The notes beneath the pieces were generated by a model. That model was not told where the DNA came from and ran no database searches. It saw only the letters and a list, made by a program, of their open reading frames with translations. The translations under genes were made by a program, and so were the position numbers. From contig JAFNGF010000002.1 in NCBI GenBank assembly GCA_017885385.1, forward strand, positions 1 to 13,227: DNA of 13,227 nt. The letters are read 5' to 3'. Position 1 is the first letter of the stretch, and every line of letters starts with the position of its first letter. This stretch comes from Planctomycetota bacterium. GTDB lineage: Bacteria; Planctomycetota; Phycisphaerae; Sedimentisphaerales; Anaerobacaceae. Below are positions 8,703 through 13,227 of the stretch, piece by piece.

Positions 8703-8720
8703 CAATCCGCCGTAGGCGGA
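8703..8720. repeat. palindromic repeat CAATCCGCCGTAGGCGGA, copy 2
   Basis: Intergenic partner of 8624-8641, in the same orientation with one base difference. It lies in the leader of the giant gene, just upstream of its ribosome binding site. Confidence 0.75.
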
Positions 8721-8747
8721 GTGGCCAGATTCTCCATATAGACTGTA

Positions 8748-8808
8748 TAGGGTATGCAGATTTCTGCATACCATTTGGCCAATTTGGCGGTATGCGGAGC
8801 ATACCCTA
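8748..8808. repeat. nested inverted repeats of GGTATGC in the giant gene leader
   Basis: GGTATGCAGA at 8751-8760 is followed after TT by its exact complement TCTGCATACC at 8763-8772. GGTATGC at 8789-8795 and GCATACC at 8799-8805 form a second hairpin with a GGA loop. The outermost arms TAGGGTATGC (8748-8757) and GCATACCCTA (8799-8808) also pair perfectly. The same 7-mer thus occurs four times in alternating orientation, allowing alternative structures. It lies 65-125 bases upstream of the giant gene and could act as a regulatory leader structure, a protein-binding palindrome or a REP-like element. Confidence 0.7.
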
Positions 8809-8874
8809 CCGTCCTATTTTAACACATTCAGGCCGGCACTTCTACTGTTCTTGCTGCTTTTTGCGCAATTTTCG

Positions 8875-8897
8875 TCCCGAGCCCGGTCGAGGGATCA
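8875..8897 (-). repeat. dispersed repeat copy C, diverged
   Basis: TCCCGAGCCCGGTCGAGGGA resembles copies A and B with changes in the middle. It faces copy D, and the two arms (8876-8893 and 8911-8928) can pair into a large hairpin. Confidence 0.6.
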
Positions 8898-8910
8898 CTT
8901 TGTAGCTGAC

Positions 8911-8934
8911 CCCTCGACTTCGCTCGGGGCAGGC
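8911..8934 (+). repeat. dispersed repeat copy D, inverted
   Basis: CCCTCGACTTCGCTCGGGGC followed by AGGC is the complement of copy B with a single difference. It is on the opposite strand from copies A-C. Confidence 0.75.
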
Positions 8935-8976
8935 TATCACGTGAGAACCTTGCGAGAAAAACCGCTCCGAATTGTC

Positions 8977-8994
8977 GCCCGCCGTGTGGCGGGC
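8977..8994. repeat. short perfect hairpin
   Basis: GCCCGCC pairs with GGCGGGC around a GTGT loop. It is immediately followed by a second small one, CCCC-TGTG-GGGG, near 9001. Neither has a T-tract. Confidence 0.6.
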
Positions 8995-9041
8995 TTGTGC
9001 CCCTGTGGGGGGATGTGTTTAGCTGGGCGAAAAACCATCCC

Positions 9042-9114
9042 CAATCCGCCCCCGCTCTCCCGCAAGGGATGGCTGGCGTCATTGTCTTCGACAAGAAGAC
9101 GCGGGGGCGGATTG
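9042..9114. repeat. 14-base inverted repeat with 45-base spacer
   Basis: CAATCCGCCCCCGC at 9042-9055 is perfectly complementary to GCGGGGGCGGATTG at 9101-9114. The spacer holds a smaller hairpin TTGTC-TTC-GACAA. The arms share the CAATCCGCC start with the repeats at 8624 and 8703, suggesting one repeat family. Confidence 0.65.
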
Positions 9115-9221
9115 AGGATGCCACCCGATGCGAGTGATACGGGACGTGTGGCACCCTCAAGCCCTGCACCTACGCGCACAGGGGAGGGCCACCCGATAGG
9201 GCAGGAACATGCGTGTGGCAG

Positions 9222-9341
9222 CCCCAAGCGCAGTGCCCGCTTTCGCGAGCACAAGCTTGGGGATGGGCGTGTCCAAACTTGGTTAAACACGTATCCCCGC
9301 TTCCGCGGGGACAGGCTTGCCCCTGCGAAAGCAGGGGCAGG
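9222..9341. repeat. cluster of four consecutive hairpins
   Basis: First hairpin: CCCCAAGC/GCTTGGGG (9222-9229 with 9255-9262) enclosing GTGC-CGC/GCG-GCAC. Second: CGTGT..ACACG with CCAA/TTGG inside (9268-9291). Third: CCCCGC-TTCC-GCGGGG (9295-9310). Fourth: an 11-pair stem with a GAAA loop (9316-9341, core GCCCCTGC/GCAGGGGC). This looks like a REP/BIME-type palindromic cluster. Translated, it yields the 'PAFAGASLSPRKRG' junk peptide familiar from such repeats. Confidence 0.7.
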
Positions 9342-9460
9342 AGCATGCGCGACCCCATTCTGATCTGCCGCCCGATAGCGGATGCTCGCATAAGTGACAA
9401 TCATTGGCTCTTTTTGACCGCGCCAGATTGCTACAGAAAGCGTAGTTTCTCAAAGCCAAC

Positions 9461-9494
9461 AAAAAATGGGCTGCAAGCTGGATGCTTACAGCCC
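9461..9494 (-). terminator. intrinsic terminator of the PEP-CTERM gene
   Basis: On the minus strand GGGCTG-T-AAGC pairs with GCTT-G-CAGCCC around a five-base loop (9468-9494), and the stem is followed by ATTTTTTG (T-run at 9466-9461). It lies 96 bases after the stop of the PEP-CTERM gene. Stem, loop and T-tract all fit a rho-independent terminator, the clearest in the window. Confidence 0.8.
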
Positions 9495-9589
9495 TCCGTA
9501 AGGAAAAGGGAAATCTTACAAGCTCACAGGCAGCCCGGTGGGAGGCCTGCGCTACATTCTCGTGACCGGGGCGCGGCTCGAGAGACGGG

Positions 9590-10267
9590 CTACAGTGTCC
9601 TGCGTCTTCTCAGCCAGCCGACAAGGCCGACGCCAATACCGCCGAGCAAGATCGCACCCGGAGCGGGGACGGCAATCAAGTGGCTTTGTTGCTCCGTCCT
9701 AATGCTCATAGTGTATAGATTGGCCACTCGGACACTACTCAAGCCCAACCATCTACCGCTATTGACCTCATCGGTGGCTTTGTTGACCCAAATTTGCGCC
9801 TGCCCGCTCACCGAACCGATTTCATTTTCGATGAACCATATGGCGTTTTGGAGAGCACCGGCTGATGCCGAACGCGTACCACCAGGTGTGTAGTCGTAAT
9901 CAATGAGCGTCTTGTTCAGGAACTTTGTGTATAGGTAAGCGGTTCTCGGATCGAGACTATCTGCATCTTTGATACCATCGCCGTTCAGGTCAAGGTCCTG
10001 ACCGCCGACCGCGTAGGTGTCGATATCCATGTACGCGGTGTAAGGAGGCATTATGTACTCATTTGTCTCCATACAGAAAGTCTGCCAAGGGCCAGGATTA
10101 CCCGGTATGGGATTGCTGGCGGCGGTCGGGCTGAGCGTGAACTCTCCGCCCGAACCGGTGTAATAGCCCGCCATCCGGGTAATGTTGACCTGGTAAGTAG
10201 GACCGGCCGAGGCAGCAACTGCCAGTAAACAACAAACTAGCAAACTTAGTACTGCTTTCTTAGACAT
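9590..10267 (-). CDS. PEP-CTERM surface protein with thioester-domain-like motifs
   Basis: The 225-residue product has a signal peptide (residues 1-21, KK n-region, cleavage near ASA/GP). Its C-terminal PEP-CTERM-type sorting tail begins at residue 200 with VPAPGA, followed by a glycine-rich membrane segment and a RRRR end. Such tails are processed by exosortases, so the protein is expected to be sorted to the outer surface or matrix. The middle contains DLDLNGDGIKDAD (91-103), an EF-hand-like calcium loop, and TAYLYTKFL. Cys65 in TFCMETNEYI and Gln140 in ALQNAIWFIE sit in settings like the two residues of Cys-Gln thioester adhesin domains (inference). No exosortase gene is in the window. The ATG is preceded at 7 bases by GGAGGAG, and a strong terminator follows, so it is probably monocistronic. 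Its function is unknown; adhesion or biofilm matrix is plausible. Confidence 0.85.
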   Translation of the reverse strand: MSKKAVLSLLVCCLLAVAASAGPTYQVNITRMAGYYTGSGGEFTLSPTAASNPIPGNPGPWQTFCMETNEYIMPPYTAYMDIDTYAVGGQDLDLNGDGIKDADSLDPRTAYLYTKFLNKTLIDYDYTPGGTRSASAGALQNAIWFIENEIGSVSGQAQIWVNKATDEVNSGRWLGLSSVRVANLYTMSIRTEQQSHLIAVPAPGAILLGGIGVGLVGWLRRRRTL

Positions 10268-10274
10268 TCAGATT

Positions 10275-10281
10275 CTCCTCC
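10275..10281 (-). promoter_or_regulatory. ribosome binding site of the PEP-CTERM gene
   Basis: GGAGGAG on the minus strand, 7 bases before the ATG at 10267, is an ideal site and fixes the start. Confidence 0.8.
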
Positions 10282-10286
10282 ACAAT

Positions 10287-11051
10287 ATGTCAGCAATTGC
10301 GATGTCCTCCTTACTACAGTGTCCTCCTTCTTCTGAGCCAGCAGACACGTTTGGCCCAGCGGACTCGCAATGGTTCGCGGCGAGAGGCGATGTTGCAGTG
10401 GGCCGCGCCCCCTGCGATAATAAAATCTCAGCCTTCGAGCCGATACGGCTTGGGATCATGTCCAGCAAACCAACAGAGCTTCCGCACGGCGATCTGCTTC
10501 TCAGCGGCAAGCACGAAATCCTCGGAACCATATCGGGCATGTCGTGGCACTTCCCGTGGCATCAATACCAAATCGCAGAAAGTGGAATCGAGACAGAAGG
10601 CGAGCCGTTTGCCCCCAGCATGATCATCACAGATTCGCATGACGCCGCCCATAGCTTTCGCGTCGAGCTCTATGACTCCGACCACAAGCTACTGGCGACC
10701 GAACAAGGCTTATTCGGGAAGGTGTATGACCGTCCGTTCAAACAAGCCTTTGTAATTCCCGAGTGGTTCAGCCGATACACACCATCGTTCCTCGGTATGC
10801 TGGAACCTGGTGTCACGGTGCCATTTGGAGACGGATGGCAAGATGTGACCTTCGAGAATGTTTGCGACGCCACGTTCGTCAGGGTGGTTATCACGAAATA
10901 CTGGGGCATCGGCGGCGGACTGAATGAGATCCAGGTTACGGTAAATAGACACCGGATGCCGACCCCGTCTGCATTTTCGCCGGGCCGGCTCGCTGCGACC
11001 ACACTGCTGTCGTGCCCGGTTCCATGCTGCTGGTGCTCTCTGTCCGTATGA
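10287..11051 (+). CDS. hypothetical protein with discoidin-like segment, possibly truncated
   Basis: A 254-residue frame whose central part (residues about 58-220) reads like genuine protein: LLLSGKHEILGTISGMSWHF, FRVELYDSDHKLLATEQGLF, then DVTFENVCDATFVRVVITKY and WGIGGGLNEIQV. The last two resemble the end of a discoidin/F5-8C-like carbohydrate-binding beta-sandwich. The ATG at 10287 has no ribosome site and lies only 19 bases from the divergent PEP-CTERM start, so it is doubtful; ATG at 10458 (Met58) is an alternative with a weak site. No signal peptide is visible from either start, although the domain type is usually exported. The final 35 residues are Pro/Cys-rich and unlike a domain end. 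A frame shifted there reads AVVPGSMLLVLS, faintly like a worn PEP-CTERM tail. It may be a truncated or frameshifted gene. Confidence 0.45.
   Translation: MSAIAMSSLLQCPPSSEPADTFGPADSQWFAARGDVAVGRAPCDNKISAFEPIRLGIMSSKPTELPHGDLLLSGKHEILGTISGMSWHFPWHQYQIAESGIETEGEPFAPSMIITDSHDAAHSFRVELYDSDHKLLATEQGLFGKVYDRPFKQAFVIPEWFSRYTPSFLGMLEPGVTVPFGDGWQDVTFENVCDATFVRVVITKYWGIGGGLNEIQVTVNRHRMPTPSAFSPGRLAATTLLSCPVPCCWCSLSV
10303..10329 (-). repeat. two direct copies of AAGGAGGACA in the PEP-CTERM leader
   Basis: On the minus strand AAGGAGGACA occurs at 10329-10320 and 10312-10303, 17 bases apart, upstream of the true ribosome site. With it, three purine-rich Shine-Dalgarno-like sites line up in about 55 bases. 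No convincing leader peptide follows either copy. Confidence 0.6.
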
Positions 11052-11185
11052 GCTTAAAAATAAGGTCAATACCATAGGCTTCATTGCAGCCTCCCGCCCC
11101 GTGGCTCGTCAAGAGCGGCTCATTAAGAAGGACCCTCAGCCAAGAATAGATGCTGTATTTTCTGTGCAAATCGCATTTCGGACCG

Positions 11186-11214
11186 TGGAAATTGAGACGT
11201 TGTTTTGATATACT
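11186..11214 (+). promoter_or_regulatory. candidate extended -10 promoter of the sulfatase gene
   Basis: TATACT at 11209-11214 is preceded by TG at 11206-11207, an extended -10 element. A weak -35 (TGGAAA, 11186-11191) lies 17 bases upstream. CTGAGGGT at 11213-11220, overlapping the -10, is inverted as ACCCTCAG at 11132-11139. The leader would be about 85 bases. Confidence 0.4.
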
Positions 11215-11289
11215 GAGGGTATTTACGCAGCAGGAGTGTCTTTGTGCAGCGTAAATGAGAACGTCAAGTCACATGCAGGGACTGGATAT

Positions 11290-11295
11290 GAGGAG
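11290..11295 (+). promoter_or_regulatory. ribosome binding site that supports the GTG start
   Basis: GAGGAG lies 9 bases before GTG at 11305. The in-frame ATG at 11236 would put 23 unrelated residues before the twin-arginine signal and lacks a clear site. Confidence 0.7.
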
Positions 11296-11304
11296 TGGAC
11301 AATT

Positions 11305-12663
11305 GTGAACAGACGCAATTTTCTGAAGTGGAGCGGATCACTTGCAGCGGCAGCAATGTTAGCAAGAGTCCGGCCTGTGGCCGCGCAGCGGGGCAAGAAA
11401 CCAAACATCATCTTCATCTTTGCCGACGATTATGGGATCGGGGGCGTGGGCTGCTATGGCAGCGACAGGTTCAAAACCCCGAATCTCGATGCGCTCGCGC
11501 GGACGGGCGTGCGGTTCGAGCACTGTTTTTCCATGCCGCTGTGCGCACCGTCGCGGGCGGTTTGCATGACGGGCCGGTATCCCTTCCGCACGGGCGTGGT
11601 GAACAATGGTTCGGGTGCCCAGGCCCAACCAGACAAAGAAGTGTGCATCGCCAAGGTCATGAAACAGGCTGGCTACGCCACGGCTGTGGCCGGAAAATGG
11701 AGGCAACTAAGCTACTTCACCACCAAGCAGGACGCACAGCGATGGGGCTTCGATGAGTTCCTGATCTGGGGCGTTGGCGGGACCAAAGGGGAGCGCTACT
11801 GGGACCCTGCCTACAACGAGAACGGTCAGCCGCTGTCCGACGCCCAAGGCAAATACGGGCCTGACCTGCTTCACGAGTTCGTCGTAGACTTCATCCGCCG
11901 GCATCAGGACCAGCCGTTCTTCATTTACTATCCGACGCCGCTGATTCATGGCCCCATCCTTCGTACCCCTGACAGCCCGGCTGAGGGTGCAAACCACTAT
12001 GCCGACAACATCGCTTACCTTGACAAGCTGGTCGGCAAACTGGTCGCGGAGTTGGACAGCATAAATCTTCGTGAGAAGACGCTGATCGTTTTCACCGGCG
12101 ACAACGGTTGCACGCCCCAGGCCTCAGGCAGCAAGGGCGGCCGCAGCGGGGGCACGCTCCACAGCCGGGCCATTGACGGCGCCAAAGGGGACATGAAAGA
12201 GGGCGGCAGCCGCGTGCCGCTGATCGTCAACTGGAAAGGCACCACGCCCGCCGGGCAGGTTTTGAAAGACCTGGTGGACTTCAGCGATTTCTTTCCTACC
12301 TTTGCCGAACTGGCCGGCGCCAAATTACCGGAAGGCGTCACTATAGATGGCCGAAGCTTCGCGCCGCAATTGCGGGGTCAGCCGGTCAAGCTCCGCCAGT
12401 GGGTTTTCGTGCAGTTAGACCAAAAGTGGTACGTCCGCGATGCTCGCTGGAAGCTCAACAACCAGGGCGAGCTTTTGGACATGAAGGATGCCCCGTTCCA
12501 GGAAATCCATATCCCGCCCGACAGCGACGAGCATCAGGAGCAGGCGGAACGTGCCAAACTTCAGGCAGCGCTCGATAGCCTGCGGCCACAGGATGCAGGC
12601 ATTCCGGCAGGCGCAGAACAGAAGAAGCGCAAGAAAAGCGTAAGCAAGAAGAAACGGAAGTGA
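11305..12663 (+). CDS. Tat-exported formylglycine-type sulfatase
   Basis: The product of 452 residues from a GTG start is a sulfatase of the alkaline phosphatase superfamily, hydrolysing sulfate esters, probably on polysaccharides. A twin-arginine signal NRRNFLKWSG leads to an Ala-rich core and VAAQ cleavage region. Asp41 and Asp42 (FADDYG) are metal ligands. Cys80 in CAPSRAVCMTGR is the residue normally converted to formylglycine, so a formylglycine-generating enzyme is needed elsewhere in the genome. Lys131 in AGKWRQLS keeps the catalytic lysine, but the usual following His (GKWHLG) is Arg133. His215 (LIHGP), Asp266-Asn267 (FTGDNG) and Lys294 (GAKGDMKEGG) complete the site. The C-terminus is strongly basic (KKRKKSVSKKKRK). 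Tat export suits folding and oxidation of the cysteine in the cytoplasm before export. The substrate is unknown. It is convergent with the oxidoreductase gene and has its own candidate promoter. Confidence 0.93.
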   Translation: MNRRNFLKWSGSLAAAAMLARVRPVAAQRGKKPNIIFIFADDYGIGGVGCYGSDRFKTPNLDALARTGVRFEHCFSMPLCAPSRAVCMTGRYPFRTGVVNNGSGAQAQPDKEVCIAKVMKQAGYATAVAGKWRQLSYFTTKQDAQRWGFDEFLIWGVGGTKGERYWDPAYNENGQPLSDAQGKYGPDLLHEFVVDFIRRHQDQPFFIYYPTPLIHGPILRTPDSPAEGANHYADNIAYLDKLVGKLVAELDSINLREKTLIVFTGDNGCTPQASGSKGGRSGGTLHSRAIDGAKGDMKEGGSRVPLIVNWKGTTPAGQVLKDLVDFSDFFPTFAELAGAKLPEGVTIDGRSFAPQLRGQPVKLRQWVFVQLDQKWYVRDARWKLNNQGELLDMKDAPFQEIHIPPDSDEHQEQAERAKLQAALDSLRPQDAGIPAGAEQKKRKKSVSKKKRK

Positions 12664-12709
12664 CCGCTGGTGGCGGAACAACGAAAAGGAACAGCTTCGG
12701 CGGTAATGT

Positions 12710-12738
12710 GTAAGTATCGTCCATGCCGTCGATCTTAC
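12710..12738. terminator. bulged hairpin between convergent genes
   Basis: GTAAG and ATCG (separated by a bulged T) pair with CGAT and CTTAC around a ten-base loop, in the 83-base gap between the sulfatase and the oxidoreductase. It could act in both directions, but there is no T-tract on either side. Confidence 0.35.
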
Positions 12739-12746
12739 TGACCCTG

Positions 12747-13227
12747 TCAACACTCCTTCGATATCCCCGGCTGCGGGGCAGGATAGATGCCGTCAGGACC
12801 CTCGTGGATGGGGGCGGGGCTGTCAAAGGTCATGTTGTCAATGTCCTTGACGAGCTGGAAGTCGGAATTGGCCACCTGCTCCCAGGTGATGTGCTGGCCG
12901 GTGTGCGCCGCCATCCGTCCCATCAACGCGGTTACGTTCGCTTCGCCGGCCCGCCGAGCCTCGTTGTGCGGCTTATCCTGCCGGATAGCATCCAGAAGCA
13001 CCTGCCACTCGGCTATGTAGGGATTGCAATCTTCCTGGCCGTACTCCCAAACCAGCTCTTGCGGGACCATGTTGTGGCTCTTGTATATTCTCGGCTTTGG
13101 CGCACCCAGGCTCGTCATAATCACCGCTGATCCCTTGGAGCCGTGCGCGTAGTCCGAGTACGTCTCCCAGCAGCCGTTCATGTGCCGCGAGAAAGCAAAG
13201 AGCTTCGTGCCGTCGGCAAAGGTGTAT
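12747..13227 (-). CDS. Gfo/Idh/MocA family oxidoreductase, C-terminal part
   Basis: The visible 159 residues are the C-terminal end; the frame is open to the window edge and the start lies beyond it (the Met at 13181 is internal). The fragment begins YTFADGTKLFAFSRHMNG and includes GSKGSAVIM, NPYIAEWQVLLDAIRQDKPH and EARRAGEANVTALMGRMAAH, which fit the C-terminal alpha/beta domain of NAD(P)-dependent Gfo/Idh/MocA enzymes common in planctomycetes. The nucleotide-binding Rossmann half and any export signal are off the window. These enzymes oxidise or epimerise sugars and cyclitols; the substrate cannot be told. Its position opposite a sulfatase fits use of sulfated glycans (inference). The tail (PAPQPGISKEC) ends at a TGA at 12749-12747. 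Confidence 0.85.
   Translation of the reverse strand, partial: YTFADGTKLFAFSRHMNGCWETYSDYAHGSKGSAVIMTSLGAPKPRIYKSHNMVPQELVWEYGQEDCNPYIAEWQVLLDAIRQDKPHNEARRAGEANVTALMGRMAAHTGQHITWEQVANSDFQLVKDIDNMTFDSPAPIHEGPDGIYPAPQPGISKEC

Larger units (their letters stand above)
8809..9460. other. palindrome-rich intergenic region without a credible gene
   Basis: With 8684-8808 and 9495-9589 this is about 900 bases between two minus-strand genes. Long open frames exist on both strands, but they read through palindromes and have no recognisable start or domain, so they are taken as artefacts. The contents are the repeats listed separately, including hairpins at 8977-8994 and 9042-9114 and the cluster at 9222-9341. 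The giant gene promoter should lie in the lower-coordinate part, but no convincing -35/-10 pair was found. Confidence 0.6.

Noticed and set aside
9222..9341. CRISPR array
   Set aside because: The hairpins differ in sequence and length and have no regular repeat-spacer pattern.
8851..9404. Overlapping long open frames on both strands (170 and 155 residues)
   Set aside because: They run through the palindromic repeats and translate to the repeat-derived 'PAFAGASLSPRKRG' type of peptide; no start signal or domain.
9213..9893. 226-residue + strand frame over the terminator and the PEP-CTERM gene
   Set aside because: It crosses the hairpin cluster, the terminator and the antisense of a supported gene.

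Overview
The window looks like part of a chromosome from a Planctomycetota bacterium, probably Phycisphaerae (inference). The main pointers are a secreted giant protein with lamin-tail, CotH and PA14 modules that ends in a dockerin-like double EF-hand of the 'WCxGxDLDRSG' style, a small protein with a C-terminal 'VPAPGA' PEP-CTERM sorting tail, a Tat-exported formylglycine-type sulfatase, and a Gfo/Idh/MocA oxidoreductase. No tRNA, rRNA, CRISPR array or intact insertion sequence was found.

Layout. 1-414: intergenic DNA with a good sigma70-like promoter. 415-2190 (+): secreted right-handed beta-helix protein of the carbohydrate-active type. 2191-3204: largely gene-free, holding a strong hairpin and a decayed, frameshifted gene remnant. 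3239-8683 (-): the 1,814-residue modular surface protein. 8684-9589: about 900 bases without a gene but very rich in palindromes and short dispersed repeats; some of these repeats extend into the start of the giant gene. 9590-10267 (-): PEP-CTERM protein followed by a clear intrinsic terminator. 10287-11051 (+): weak, possibly truncated gene with a discoidin-like segment. 11305-12663 (+): sulfatase with a GTG start and twin-arginine signal. 12747-13227 (-): C-terminal part of a Gfo/Idh/MocA oxidoreductase running off the window edge.

Nearly every product is exported, and most suggest work on sulfated or complex polysaccharides or on building the outer surface. The beta-helix protein and the sulfatase would act on glycans, the oxidoreductase could process released sugars, and the giant dockerin/lamin-tail protein and PEP-CTERM protein would be displayed or retained at the cell surface. 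The genes lie in different directions with separate signals, so this is not one operon.

The most notable observations are: (i) the PEP-CTERM protein has a Cys and a Gln in sequence settings like those of Cys-Gln thioester adhesins; (ii) the PA14 module of the giant protein appears to be inserted inside an IPT/TIG fold; (iii) a dispersed palindromic repeat occurs twice in the coding sequence of the giant protein, read in two different frames, once forming its signal peptide; (iv) a palindrome island next to that gene; and (v) a multi-frame gene fossil.
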